From assembly GCF_024105635.1 (NCBI RefSeq), contig NZ_WYDQ01000001.1, positions 1,488,001-1,552,000 of the forward strand: 64,000 nt of DNA, read 5' to 3'. Positions within the stretch are counted from its first letter, which is position 1. Each line of letters starts with the position of its first letter. A program made the position numbers and the translations under genes. This DNA is from Oceanicola sp. 502str15. GTDB lineage: Bacteria > Pseudomonadota > Alphaproteobacteria > Rhodobacterales > Rhodobacteraceae. The notes beneath the pieces were generated by a model, which was not told where the DNA came from, made no database searches, and saw only the letters and a list, made by a program, of their open reading frames with translations. This document shows, one piece after another, positions 1-8,824 of this stretch.

Positions 1-2
1 GC

Positions 3-929
3 CTCGTCAACCGCTCGCCACGCGAGCTGCCCGAGGCATTGCGGGCCTATCCGCTGCTCACCAGCTTCGAAGAGGGCCTCGCCCTCGCCCCCGATCTCGT
101 CGTCATCGCCACCCACACCGACAGCCACGCCCCCTATGCCATCGCCGCAATGGAGGCTGGCGCCCATGTCTTCGTCGAAAAGCCCCTCGCCGCCACGGTG
201 GAGGACGCCCGCCGCGTCACCGACACCGCCCGCGCCACGGGCCGCAAGCTGGCGGTGGGCTACATCCTGCGCCACCACCCCTCGTGGCAAAGGCTGATCT
301 CCGAAGCCCGCGACCTTGGCGGCCCCTACGTCTTCCGCCTCAACCTCAACCAGCAGTCGTCCGGTGCGCAATGGGAGGCCCACAAGGCCCTGATGCGCAC
401 CACCTCCCCCATCGTCGATTGCGGCGTGCACTACGTCGACGTGATGTGCCAGATCACCGACGCCCGGCCCCTGCGCGTTCACGGCATGGGCCTGCGCCTG
501 AGCGACGAGATCGCGGAAGACATGTACAACTACGGCCAGTTTCAGGTGGTGTTCGAAGATGGCTCCGTCGGCTGGTACGAGGCCGGCTGGGGGCCGATGA
601 TCTCGGAAACCGCCTTCTTCGTGAAAGACATCGTCAGCCCCGCAGGCTCGGTCTCGATCATGGACGGCGACAAGGGCGGCTCCTCCGAAATCGAGGGCCA
701 CACCCGCGTCGGCGGCCTTCTTGTGCACCGCCCCGAAGGCGACAGGCTCATCGACCTGCCGGGCGAGCCGGACCATCAGGCGCTCTGCGATGCCGAACAG
801 GCCTTCCTGCTGCGCGCCATTGCCGACAACATCGACCTCGCGCGCCACATGGACGATGCGGTGCAAAGCCTCGCCATCTGCCTTGCCGCCGATGAGAGCA
901 TCCGCACCGGCCAGCCCGTGACCCTCTAG
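3..929 (+). CDS. Gfo/Idh/MocA family oxidoreductase (5' truncated)
   Basis: This is the C-terminal part of an NAD(P)-dependent oxidoreductase of the Gfo/Idh/MocA family, which oxidises or reduces sugars and cyclitols. The frame is open to the left edge, so the N-terminal Rossmann glycine motif lies outside the window. The family EKP signature is at about residue 60 of the visible part, and the active-site block DCGVHYVDV near position 415-445 supplies the usual Asp/His pair. The C-terminal half matches the alpha/beta substrate domain. The substrate cannot be told from sequence. It converges with the GFA gene, with the two 3' ends overlapping by 4 bases. Confidence 0.85.
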   Translation, partial: LVNRSPRELPEALRAYPLLTSFEEGLALAPDLVVIATHTDSHAPYAIAAMEAGAHVFVEKPLAATVEDARRVTDTARATGRKLAVGYILRHHPSWQRLISEARDLGGPYVFRLNLNQQSSGAQWEAHKALMRTTSPIVDCGVHYVDVMCQITDARPLRVHGMGLRLSDEIAEDMYNYGQFQVVFEDGSVGWYEAGWGPMISETAFFVKDIVSPAGSVSIMDGDKGGSSEIEGHTRVGGLLVHRPEGDRLIDLPGEPDHQALCDAEQAFLLRAIADNIDLARHMDDAVQSLAICLAADESIRTGQPVTL

Positions 930-1348
930 CCGGGCGGCAGCCGGTCAAAACAGGGCACGCCCTCGAGCACCTGCTGCCACGCCTGCCCCTCCTCGCAGAA
1001 GATCGCAAGGCGCGGCCCGCCGAAGACCTCGGGCGCATCAAGCGTGCCCACCTTCAGCACCACCCCCTCCAGCCCGGCCCGCCGGGTGAGGATATGTGTG
1101 CCGCAGGTGGCGCAGAAATCGCGGGTGACGGCGCGGGCACTCTCCGGGTGGCTGTAGCTTGCCGCCACCCCGGCCTCCCAGCCAAAGCCCTCCGGCGGGA
1201 TCACCATGAAGTAGTTCGCCCCGCCGCCCGACACATGGGTGCAGGCCCGGCAGTTGCACTGCGCCTTCAGCACCGGCGCGGCGCTGACCCGGTATCGCAA
1301 AGCGCCGCAAAAGCACCCGCCGCGCCAATCGACTGTCTCTCCGCCCAT
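926..1348 (-). CDS. GFA family protein (glutathione-dependent formaldehyde-activating/CENP-V fold)
   Basis: A 140-residue zinc protein of the GFA/CENP-V family. Three cysteine clusters are visible: CFCG near residue 9, CNCRAC in the middle and CATCG further on, the arrangement that binds two zinc ions in this fold. Members are often annotated as formaldehyde-glutathione lyases, but most have no proven substrate, so no reaction is assigned. The ATG at 1348 places the first CxC at the normal distance from the start; a longer upstream frame codes only low-quality arginine-rich sequence. It lies 7 bases after the exported protein gene at 1356-2117 and is probably co-transcribed with it. Confidence 0.82.
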   Translation of the reverse strand: MGGETVDWRGGCFCGALRYRVSAAPVLKAQCNCRACTHVSGGGANYFMVIPPEGFGWEAGVAASYSHPESARAVTRDFCATCGTHILTRRAGLEGVVLKVGTLDAPEVFGGPRLAIFCEEGQAWQQVLEGVPCFDRLPPG

Positions 1349-1355
1349 CTTCCCC

Positions 1356-2117
1356 TCACATGAAGGCGCAATCCGGCCCCCGTTCCAGCGGCGCATCGAT
1401 CGACATGCCCGACGGCCGCCAGTCGAAGATCGCCACCGCATGGCCCCCGTCGAACCCGATGAACAGCGTGCCCGTCTCGGGCTGAAGCGCCACCCCCTCG
1501 GCGTCAAATCCCCAGGCAGAGAGCGGTGTGACCGTCAGCACCGCGCCATCGGGGGCCAGCTCGAAGAGCGCATTCAGCCCCTCGTTGTCATCCACCACGA
1601 GGATATTGCCCGAGAACGGATCACGCTCCACGCCCTGCGGCTCCACCATCGGCGGGTCGAACCTGTCGCCCCAAAGCTCCATCAGCACCTCGCCGTCAGG
1701 CGCCACCCGCATCAACCGCGACGGGTCGTCCTCCACCACCAGAAAGCTGCCATCGGCATCGCGGTGCAGCCCCTCGGTGTCGACCAGCGTGGCGCTGAGG
1801 CTGAAATCCTCCGCCCGCGCCCGTCCGTCCCGGTCGACCCGCCGGAACCGGCCCCAGCCATCGGCCAGCAGCAGCCCCTCCGGCTCCACCGTCAGGCTGC
1901 GCACCGAGGGCATCCCGGCATCGAACCGCATGATCTCGCGCCCCGTCGTCCCGATCAGGATCACCTCGCGCCCCTCCGTCGCCACCCAGACCCCGCAGAC
2001 CTGCGCGTCATAGGCCAGCGACACGCCCCGCAAACCGGCAATGGTTTCGCGGTGCAGCAGTTCGGCCCCGGCAGGCGCGGCCCAGATCAATGTGAGGAAT
2101 AGCGGCAGGATACGCAT
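1356..2117 (-). CDS. Exported propeller-like protein of unknown function
   Basis: A 253-residue protein with a short signal peptide ending near APAGA. The mature part has repeated short beta-rich segments of the type [36 protein letters not shown] and [18 protein letters not shown]. This pattern resembles SMP-30/NHL or esterase-like phytase beta-propellers, which bind small molecules or sugars. No catalytic residues can be assigned with confidence. It probably acts in the periplasm. It is the first gene of a two-gene leftward unit with the GFA protein, and tRNA-Ser lies just upstream. Confidence 0.7.
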   Translation of the reverse strand: MRILPLFLTLIWAAPAGAELLHRETIAGLRGVSLAYDAQVCGVWVATEGREVILIGTTGREIMRFDAGMPSVRSLTVEPEGLLLADGWGRFRRVDRDGRARAEDFSLSATLVDTEGLHRDADGSFLVVEDDPSRLMRVAPDGEVLMELWGDRFDPPMVEPQGVERDPFSGNILVVDDNEGLNALFELAPDGAVLTVTPLSAWGFDAEGVALQPETGTLFIGFDGGHAVAIFDWRPSGMSIDAPLERGPDCAFM

Positions 2118-2198
2118 GACAGCCCCCTTCCCGCCTACCCTGCGAGGCAGGGCGCGCGGCGGTCAAGTCACGCTTTCGGACGGGTCTCGGGGGGATGC

Positions 2199-2288
2199 TG
2201 GCGGAGAGACAGGGATTCGAACCCTGGAGACGGTTCCCCGCCTACACACTTTCCAGGCGTGCGCCTTCGACCACTCGGCCACCTCTCC
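2199..2288 (-). tRNA. tRNA-Ser (anticodon GGA)
   Basis: Read on the minus strand this gives a complete serine tRNA of 87 bases plus an encoded CCA. The seven-pair acceptor stem is GGAGAGG with TCTCTCC (one G-U pair). The T arm is CAGGGTTCGAATCCCTG. The anticodon arm reads CACGCCTGGAAAGTGTG with GGA as anticodon. The long variable arm typical of class II tRNAs sits between anticodon and T arms. It decodes UCC and UCU. Confidence 0.97.
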
Positions 2289-2361
2289 GGCCCGCGTCTC
2301 TTAAACGAAGCGGCGGGGCGGGCGCAAGGGGGTCAAAGCACCGCGTGGTGCAGAAAGGCAA

Positions 2362-2712
2362 TCATCCTCCCCAAAGCTCGAAATCCTCGATCCGGCCCGA
2401 GGCCGCAAACTCGGCGCGGCCCCCCAGATCTTCGGGCGGATAGGAAAAATCCATCCGCAGCCGCCCCTCCGGGCGCGGGATCACGCGGGTCACATGGAAC
2501 GCCTCCGCCGCGGTCTCGGCATCGACCGGCCCGGTCACGACCAGCTCGAGGCCCCCCGCCCTTCCATGCCCCGAGACCGGGCCCGCCTCGGGGGTGACGG
2601 CCACCCGCAACCGGCGCAGCCCGGCAAGATGGGGGGCAATCTCGGGATGGCCCAGCAGGGCCTCAACATGGGCAAGGCTCGGTGCGGCGTCGGCGGCGGT
2701 TTCGGGCGGCAT
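2362..2712 (-). CDS. Hypothetical protein, 116 residues
   Basis: A small soluble protein with no signal peptide or membrane segment. The N-terminal half is helical with a Pro-rich turn (HPEIAPHLAGLRRL) and the C-terminal half is beta-rich, ending in RIEDFELWGG. I do not recognise a family. Codon use matches its neighbours, the start is an ATG, and no frame on the other strand makes a better protein. It lies 73 bases from tRNA-Ser and upstream of it on the same strand, and is not obviously part of an operon. Confidence 0.6.
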   Translation of the reverse strand: MPPETAADAAPSLAHVEALLGHPEIAPHLAGLRRLRVAVTPEAGPVSGHGRAGGLELVVTGPVDAETAAEAFHVTRVIPRPEGRLRMDFSYPPEDLGGRAEFAASGRIEDFELWGG

Positions 2713-2785
2713 TGTCTGGCTCCTTTTGCCAGATCAACGCCGCAGGCCGCGCCCCCGTTCCAAGCCCGCGCGTCGCCCCGCCGCC

Positions 2786-3289
2786 CTAGCGGGCATTGCC
2801 GGCCATCCACTCCCGCATCGCCCGGAACTGCCACACACCCTGCGGAAACAGCCTGCGCCCGTAGGCGGCGCGCTCGAAGGCTTCGCCCTCCTCCGCCCCC
2901 GGGTCCACCCCGTCCCGCGCATCGCCGAAATGCACCAGCTCGTGCAGCAGGACGCCGAGCAGGAACTGCTGAAACATCTTGTCCTGCCGGTTCTCCTCGC
3001 TCGCGTCGAACATCTCGAAGTAGTACTTGTTCATGTAGATCCAGTTCACCTTCGAAGAGTCGAACTGGCCCTCGTAGCTGCCGTAGTTGTGGCGCCCCAT
3101 GTGCACCGGCAGCAGGGTCGGCTCCGAGCCCTCGCGGATCACCTCCAGCGCCTCGTCCTCCATGTATTCGCCATAGAACATGAACTCTTCCCAGACCTTC
3201 TTTTGCTGGGTCGGAAGCGTTGCGAGGGCGCGGCGCAGGTAAACGGTGGAATGCGGGTAGTCCCGCGTCATCAGATGCGAAAAAATCAT
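2786..3289 (-). CDS. Small zincin metallopeptidase, Tox-MPTase3-like
   Basis: A 167-residue protein with a clear HExxH zinc site, HELVH at residues 116-120, directly followed by FGDARDG. The HELVHxGD arrangement resembles the metallopeptidase toxin domains (Tox-MPTase3 type) found at the ends of bacterial polymorphic toxins; that link is from memory of the family and not tested. Here the domain stands alone, without signal peptide, RHS/HINT or secretion domain, and no immunity gene is obvious beside it. The region before HELVH is aromatic-rich (WIYMNKYYFEMF). It could be an intracellular protease or a domesticated effector. Confidence 0.7.
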   Translation of the reverse strand: MIFSHLMTRDYPHSTVYLRRALATLPTQQKKVWEEFMFYGEYMEDEALEVIREGSEPTLLPVHMGRHNYGSYEGQFDSSKVNWIYMNKYYFEMFDASEENRQDKMFQQFLLGVLLHELVHFGDARDGVDPGAEEGEAFERAAYGRRLFPQGVWQFRAMREWMAGNAR

Positions 3290-3402
3290 GTGTAACCCCG
3301 AATATCGGTCATTGATGATGCAAATGCAGAGCTAGAATAGCGTCCCTACCAGACCGGGCAAGACCGTGCAGGGGCTGGCGCGGCCAATGAGGGGCCGCAG
3401 GG

Positions 3403-4182
3403 CTAGGGTGCGTCAGGGTAGCCGAAACTCTCGAAATCCACCGCATACATCCGCCGGATCTGCGCCAGCGTGGCGGGGGTGATGAAGTTGTCGTAGCCAA
3501 ACCCGTGCAGTGCCACTCGCCGCGCCGGAATGTCGCCCAGGTAGCCCGGTTCCGGCCTGCGGGCGGTGCGGGTGCTGTTGGAGCGCCGGGGCTGCCAGAT
3601 CATGCCCAGCTCGCCGGCCAGCGCGCCAAGCTCCCGGTCCAGCGCTTCCACGTGCAGCACCACGTCATGGCGAAAGCCCTGCGCAGCGAGCCATGGCGGC
3701 ATCTGGGTTTCCCAATGGCCGTTGATCGGCAGGTGCGGCTTGTCGCGCGCGCGCATCTCCGCCTCTATGGTGGCCAGAAACTGCTCGAAGCTCATCAGGT
3801 TCTCCGCCAGTTTCACGCCCTGCCGCCGGCAGAACTGGTCGTGCAGGGCGCGGGCAAAGCTCTCCAGATCGTTCCGCTGGGCAAGCCGCCGCCCCTCATA
3901 GAGGCAGAACTTGTTGAAGAAGGCGCTGATGATCCGCGTCACCGGATGGCGCACGAGAATGACCGAGGCAAAGCCCCGCCCCTCTATCGCCTCCCGGCAG
4001 GGGCCGGTCGGTTTGCTGGCATCGTGGAAATGGTGCTTGTCGGCGGGCCGCTCGGCCATGTTGGCGGCCAGAAACTCGAACAGCGTGGTGCAGGCCGCCT
4101 TCTGCGACCAGAAAAACACCACCCCTCTCGCCTCGTCGATATAGCCGCGCCAGCCCAAGCCGGTCCCTCCAGGAAGACTCAC
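3403..4182 (-). CDS. Sulfotransferase family 2 protein
   Basis: A 259-residue protein of the carbohydrate-type sulfotransferase family, which transfers sulfate from PAPS. The 5'-phosphosulfate loop is KAACTT at residues 28-33. The 3'-phosphate site is VRHPVTRIISAF at 77-88. These are the two hallmarks of the family. No signal or membrane segment is present, so it probably acts in the cytoplasm on a glycan precursor or small acceptor. It starts with GTG 42 bases after alaX and may be the last gene of the trgA-to-alaX block. The acceptor is unknown and no polysaccharide cluster is visible. Confidence 0.85.
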   Translation of the reverse strand: MSLPGGTGLGWRGYIDEARGVVFFWSQKAACTTLFEFLAANMAERPADKHHFHDASKPTGPCREAIEGRGFASVILVRHPVTRIISAFFNKFCLYEGRRLAQRNDLESFARALHDQFCRRQGVKLAENLMSFEQFLATIEAEMRARDKPHLPINGHWETQMPPWLAAQGFRHDVVLHVEALDRELGALAGELGMIWQPRRSNSTRTARRPEPGYLGDIPARRVALHGFGYDNFITPATLAQIRRMYAVDFESFGYPDAP

Positions 4183-4224
4183 TCCGCCTGTCAGTACACC
4201 GGCATGGTTGCCAGCTCGTTAACC

Positions 4225-4941
4225 TTACCCGAAGAGGATGTTGACCCGCCGGTTGGCGCGGCCCTTCTTTTCCAGCTTGCCCAGCTTCAGCGGGCCGATC
4301 TCGCCGGTGCGGGCCACATGGGTGCCGCCGCAGGGTTGCAGGTCCACCTGCCCGTCGCCCTCCCCGATCCGCACCAGCCGCACCCGGCCCGCGCCGCGCG
4401 GCGGCGCCACCGACATGGTCTTGACCAGTCCCGGGTTGGCATCCAGCTCGGCTTCGCTGATCCAGTCCTCGCTCACCGGCAGGTCCCGGGCGACAAGCGC
4501 GTTCAGCGCCGCCTCCACCGCCTCGCGGTCCTCGATCGGCTCTTCCATCATGAAGTCCAGCCGCCCCTTCTCCGCACCAATGCTCCCGCCCGTTACCGGA
4601 AAGGCAAGCACCACCGACAGCAGGTGCAGCGCGGTATGAATGCGCATGTGCGCATAGCGCCGCTCCCAGTCGAGCGACTGGCGCAGCCCGGTGCCGATCT
4701 CGGGCAGCGCACCGGGGCCCGATGGCACCAGCACCACCGCCTCGCCCTCGCCCTTCACCGCCGTGGCAATCTCGAGCTGGCCGCCCTCCCAATGCAGCAT
4801 CCCCGCATCGCCGGGCTGGCCGCCGCCGGTCGGGTAGAAGATCGAGGCATCGAGCACCACGCCCCCTTCCGAGGTATGGGCCACTACGGTGCCGCGCGCA
4901 TCGCGCATGTAGGCATCGTCTCGAAACAGCTGCAAACTCAT
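4225..4941 (-). CDS. alaX: Alanyl-tRNA editing protein (AlaX type)
   Basis: A 238-residue free-standing editing domain that removes serine or glycine wrongly attached to tRNA-Ala. It carries the paired zinc motifs of the AlaRS editing domain: HTALH (H102, H106) and CGGTH (C204, H208), together with the GGGQPGD loop at residues 39-45. This length fits the medium AlaX forms that keep the N-terminal beta-barrel. Its ATG overlaps the stop of the mechanosensitive channel gene by 4 bases (ATGA), pointing to translational coupling. The link to cysteine synthase and tellurite genes in the same unit is unexplained. Confidence 0.92.
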   Translation of the reverse strand: MSLQLFRDDAYMRDARGTVVAHTSEGGVVLDASIFYPTGGGQPGDAGMLHWEGGQLEIATAVKGEGEAVVLVPSGPGALPEIGTGLRQSLDWERRYAHMRIHTALHLLSVVLAFPVTGGSIGAEKGRLDFMMEEPIEDREAVEAALNALVARDLPVSEDWISEAELDANPGLVKTMSVAPPRGAGRVRLVRIGEGDGQVDLQPCGGTHVARTGEIGPLKLGKLEKKGRANRRVNILFG

Positions 4942-7574
4942 CTGTCACCTCCACCGCCGCCGCCGCCGCCATCACCTTCCAGATCCCCCTCGGTCAGCCC
5001 GGCTCGGGCGGCCGCACGCGAGGGGCTCTCGGGCGGCTTCGGCGGGCTGGCCTCGGTGCCCGGCACCACCGGCTCGGCCTCCACCGCCGCGCCGCCTGCC
5101 TTCGCACCGCTGATCGCCGCGGTGATCGCTTCGGGGTTGCGCAGCCAGAGGTCGCGCTGCGCGAAGGGAATCTCGATCCCCTCTTCCGCAAAGCGCTCCG
5201 CGATACGGTGGCGGATCTCGGTCTGCACCACGATGATCGAGAACACGTCGCGCAGGATCACCCGTATCTCGAAATCGAGGCTATCGGCCCCGAAACCGGT
5301 GAACACCACCTGCGGCGGCGGGTTCAGGATCACGATCGGATGCTCCTCGGCCACGGCCTGAAGGATCTCGGCCACCCGCCGCGTGTCCGAACCATAGGCC
5401 ACGCCCACCGGCACCATCAGCCGGCCCGACATGTTGGTTTTCGTGTAGTTCGTCACCTGCCCGCTGATCAGGTCGGCGTTGGGCACGATCACATCGGTCT
5501 TGTCGAAGGTCTCGATCCGGGTCGAGCGCACCGAGATCTTCTTCACGATCCCCATGACCCCGCCCGAGCTGATCCAGTCGCCCTCGCTGATCGGTCGCTC
5601 GATCAGCAGGATGATGCCCGAGACGAAGTTGCTCACGATGGTCTGCAGGCCAAAGCCGATCCCGACCGAGAGCGCACCGGCCACGATGGCCAGCGACGAC
5701 AGGTCGATCCCGGCGGCGGTGATCGCGATGACGGCGGCGAGGAAGATGCCGATGTAGCTGACCCCCGACAGGATCGCCGTGCGCCCGCCGGTGTCGATCC
5801 GGGTCTTCGGAAGCACCGAGGTGCGCAGCGCCCCCTGCAGAAGCCGCGTAAGCAGGTAGCCCAGCACGAAGACCACCGCAAAGAGCAGAAAGTTCGAGGG
5901 GCTGATCGTGCTTTCGCCAATCGTGAACCCGCCCAGAAACTGCTGCCAGATCTCGGTCAGGTCCGCCACCCGCGCGCCCCAGATCAGCGCCAGGAGCGGC
6001 AGCGCCAGCACCAGGATGAAGAAGGAGATGAGCACCGCCACCAGCCCGTCCGACCCGTCGTCCTGACGGCCGAAGAACAGCGCCCAAAGATGCGAGAAGA
6101 AGCGTTGCAGCAGCGACACCACCGCCAGCACCGCGAGCGTCGAGAGCGGCGCGGAAATGAGGAAATCTCCTGCCTTCAGGTAGCCCAGCGCCGCCATCAC
6201 CGGCCCCGCCAGCGCCATCAGCACCGCCGCACGTCCGATCAGATGCACCACCCGCGCCCGAAAGCCCTTGGAGGTCTGCTCGTCGATCTCCTCGCCCGAC
6301 TCCCGGTTGTGCCGGATCAGCAGCTGCCCCAGCCGGAACAGCGCAAAGGCCCCGAGCAGGATCAGCGGGAAGTTCAGAAAAATCGCCGCCTCCTCGGTGA
6401 TGCCGGAGAAGGCGGTCAGCGAGACCAGCAGCGCCCCCAGCGCCCCCGAGACCCCGGCCATGGTCGCCCAGAGCCGCCCGGCCCGGCGCTGCGCGGCGTC
6501 ATGCTCCAGCGGCGGCGGCAGGATCTCGATCTTGGGAAAGCTGTGAAAGCCCAGCCAGCGGGCGCCGAAGATGAGCACCCCCATCACCGGAATCGTGCGC
6601 AGGATCTGGTCGGTCAGCAGCCCGCCGACCCCGGTGATCTGCACCCCGGCCACGATCAGCACCAGCCCGATCTGCGGCAGAACGAGCTGCCCGATCGAAA
6701 CCAGCATGGCAAAGATCACCGTGCTCTGCTGCCGGTTCGAGCGCGTCAGCAGGCGCTCCGAAAGCGCCATGCTCCAGCCCCGCCCGCGCAGCACGAGGAT
6801 CAGCCCGATCAGCGCCACGATGATCGCCGGCGCGATGTTCTTGCGCAGCGCCGCCTGCTGCACCCCGTTCTGCCAGCTCGACCGGAGGTTGGAACTCAGC
6901 GTGTTGCGTACCCCGGCAAGCTGTTCGAGCGGCTCGATCCAGTTGGTCGGAAACAGCGGGCTCGGCCCCACGTCGAGCAGCTCCCGGGTCTGGCGCTCGC
7001 GCAGCACCGTATCGACCTGCCCGATCAGCCCGTCGGCGCGGATATAGGCCTCTTCGGCAGCCCGGATCGGCACCAACAGGCGCGACAGCTGCGAGGTCAG
7101 CTCCTCCCGCCGCTGCGCCAGCTCCACCGCCTCGGCCTCACCCTCGGCAGGCGCAGGCCCGAGCGCCTCGATCTGGCGGCGCAGAATGTCGATGCGCCCG
7201 GCGTTGGAAGACTGTGCGTTCTGGAACTCGGTGCGCCATTCCACCAGCCGGTCGCGCAACTGCTCCAGCGCCAGCGACGAGGCGCCATCGCTGTCAAGCA
7301 CCTCCTCGGCCTGTCGCGCCACCTTCTCCCAGGCCACATAGTCCGGCCCGCCCGGCAGGCTCAGGGAGGCTGCCTCGAGGCTGTCGGAGACCGGCGGAAT
7401 GGTCAGGTCTTCCGATGGGGCGTCGCCCGCCACATCGGGGTCCGACACCGTGGCCCCCGGCTCTCCCGCGCCGTTCACAAGGTCGTCGGCCAGCGATTGC
7501 GCCACGCCCGCGCCCGGGAGCGCAAGCGCGCAGATGACCAGCCAGAGCCGCAGAAGATGCATGGGTCGGCTCAT
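4938..7574 (-). CDS. DUF3772 / MscS-type mechanosensitive channel
   Basis: An 878-residue inner-membrane channel of the large MscS (MscK/YbiO-like) type. A signal peptide (ending GAGVAQS) is followed by a long helical periplasmic region of the DUF3772 kind, then several membrane segments, then the MscS pore and beta domain. The latter has GFGLQTIVSNFVSG as the pore helix to Yan-domain junction and GVAYGSDTRRV further on. The C-terminus is a Pro/Ala/Gly-rich tail ending in nine glycines. It should release solutes on osmotic downshock. The start at 7574 gives a 4-base ATGA overlap with cysK, and its own stop overlaps alaX in the same way. Confidence 0.9.
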   Translation of the reverse strand: MSRPMHLLRLWLVICALALPGAGVAQSLADDLVNGAGEPGATVSDPDVAGDAPSEDLTIPPVSDSLEAASLSLPGGPDYVAWEKVARQAEEVLDSDGASSLALEQLRDRLVEWRTEFQNAQSSNAGRIDILRRQIEALGPAPAEGEAEAVELAQRREELTSQLSRLLVPIRAAEEAYIRADGLIGQVDTVLRERQTRELLDVGPSPLFPTNWIEPLEQLAGVRNTLSSNLRSSWQNGVQQAALRKNIAPAIIVALIGLILVLRGRGWSMALSERLLTRSNRQQSTVIFAMLVSIGQLVLPQIGLVLIVAGVQITGVGGLLTDQILRTIPVMGVLIFGARWLGFHSFPKIEILPPPLEHDAAQRRAGRLWATMAGVSGALGALLVSLTAFSGITEEAAIFLNFPLILLGAFALFRLGQLLIRHNRESGEEIDEQTSKGFRARVVHLIGRAAVLMALAGPVMAALGYLKAGDFLISAPLSTLAVLAVVSLLQRFFSHLWALFFGRQDDGSDGLVAVLISFFILVLALPLLALIWGARVADLTEIWQQFLGGFTIGESTISPSNFLLFAVVFVLGYLLTRLLQGALRTSVLPKTRIDTGGRTAILSGVSYIGIFLAAVIAITAAGIDLSSLAIVAGALSVGIGFGLQTIVSNFVSGIILLIERPISEGDWISSGGVMGIVKKISVRSTRIETFDKTDVIVPNADLISGQVTNYTKTNMSGRLMVPVGVAYGSDTRRVAEILQAVAEEHPIVILNPPPQVVFTGFGADSLDFEIRVILRDVFSIIVVQTEIRHRIAERFAEEGIEIPFAQRDLWLRNPEAITAAISGAKAGGAAVEAEPVVPGTEASPPKPPESPSRAAARAGLTEGDLEGDGGGGGGGGDR

Positions 7575-8608
7575 GCCTCCAGCGTCACGTCCGGCATGTC
7601 GGAACGGGTGCCACGGGTCAGGAAACCCGGCACCGGCAGATCCTTCTCGCGCAGGAAGTCGGGGTTGAAGAGCTTGGTCGCATAGCGCGTGCCATAGTCG
7701 CAGAGCACGGTGACAATCGTGTGCCCCGGCCCCATCTCCTTCGCCATCCGCACCGCGCCCGCGATGTTGATCGCCGAGGAGCCGCCAAGGCACAGCCCCT
7801 CCTCTTCCAGCAGGTCGAACACATAGGGCAGCGCCTCGCCGTCCGGGATCTGCCAGGCCATGTCGGGGGTGAAGCCCTCGAGGTTGGCGGTGATCCGCCC
7901 CTGCCCGATCCCCTCGGTGATCGAGCCGCCCTCCGACTTGTGCTCGCCATGGGTGTAGTAGTTGTAAAGCGTCGCGCCGCAGGGATCGGCCAGCCCGATC
8001 TTCACCCCCTTGGGCTGAAGCACCTCGGCCACCCCCGCCAGCGTGCCGCCCGAACCGACAGCGCAGATGAACCCGTCCACCTTGCCCCCGGTCTGCTCCC
8101 AGATCTCGGGGCCGGTGCCCTCCACATGGGCCTGCCGGTTGGCCACGTTGTCAAACTGGTTGGCCCAGATCGCCCCGTTCGGCTCGCTCTGGGCGAGGCG
8201 CTCGGCAAGGCGGCCCGAGTAGCGCACGTAGTTGTTGGGGTTGCGATAGGGATTGGCATCCACCTCCACCAGCTCGGCCCCGGCAAGCCGGATCATGTCC
8301 TTCTTCTCCTGGCTCTGGGTGCGCGGAATCACGATGACGGTCTTGAACCCCATAGAGGCCCCCACCAGCGCCAGGCCAATGCCGGTATTGCCCGCCGTGC
8401 CCTCCACGATGGTGCCCCCCGGACGCAGCGTGCCCTTGGCAATCGCATCCTTGATGATGAACAGCGCGGCCCGGTCCTTGATCGACTGCCCGGGGTTCAG
8501 AAACTCGCATTTGCCGAGAATCTCGCAGCCCGTGGCGTCGCTCACCTTGTTGAGCCGGATCAGCGGGGTGTTTCCCACGGCGGCGGCAAGATCGGGTTTG
8601 ATATCCAT
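7571..8608 (-). CDS. cysK: Cysteine synthase A (O-acetylserine sulfhydrylase-type PLP enzyme)
   Basis: A 345-residue fold-II PLP enzyme making cysteine from O-acetylserine and sulfide. The PLP lysine is K44 in NPGQSIKDR. The phosphate loop is GSGGT at 185-189. The substrate loop reads GTAGNTG (70-76), where classical CysK has TSGNTG; this variant occurs in a divergent branch, so the true substrate may differ. It is longer than E. coli CysK. It follows trgA and trgB as in the trgAB-cysK tellurite-resistance locus of R. sphaeroides, which supports the name. The start at 8608 avoids an unlikely N-terminal extension. Confidence 0.85.
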   Translation of the reverse strand: MDIKPDLAAAVGNTPLIRLNKVSDATGCEILGKCEFLNPGQSIKDRAALFIIKDAIAKGTLRPGGTIVEGTAGNTGIGLALVGASMGFKTVIVIPRTQSQEKKDMIRLAGAELVEVDANPYRNPNNYVRYSGRLAERLAQSEPNGAIWANQFDNVANRQAHVEGTGPEIWEQTGGKVDGFICAVGSGGTLAGVAEVLQPKGVKIGLADPCGATLYNYYTHGEHKSEGGSITEGIGQGRITANLEGFTPDMAWQIPDGEALPYVFDLLEEEGLCLGGSSAINIAGAVRMAKEMGPGHTIVTVLCDYGTRYATKLFNPDFLREKDLPVPGFLTRGTRSDMPDVTLEA

Positions 8609-8824
8609 GGCTGGCGTCCTTCCTGTGGCCCATCTGGGGCGCTCTCCCACTTGATAGGCCCACGGCCCGCGAGGTCAACAGGTGCCACGCCACCCAGCCT
8701 CTCCCGGCACGGAACAGCAGACCGCCCCGAACGGCAAAAGCCCAACCCGGTTCGCCCGATCGCGCCGGTCAGAAAACGTCATCACGCCGGGGGTCCGGGG
8801 CGTGGAAATTCCGGCGAAAGTCCT

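Noticed and set aside
4722..7685. Very long open frame (987 codons) on the plus strand opposite the mechanosensitive channel gene
   Set aside because: It is the antisense shadow of the real gene; its product is Arg/His/Pro-rich with no domain. Long antisense frames are common at this GC content.
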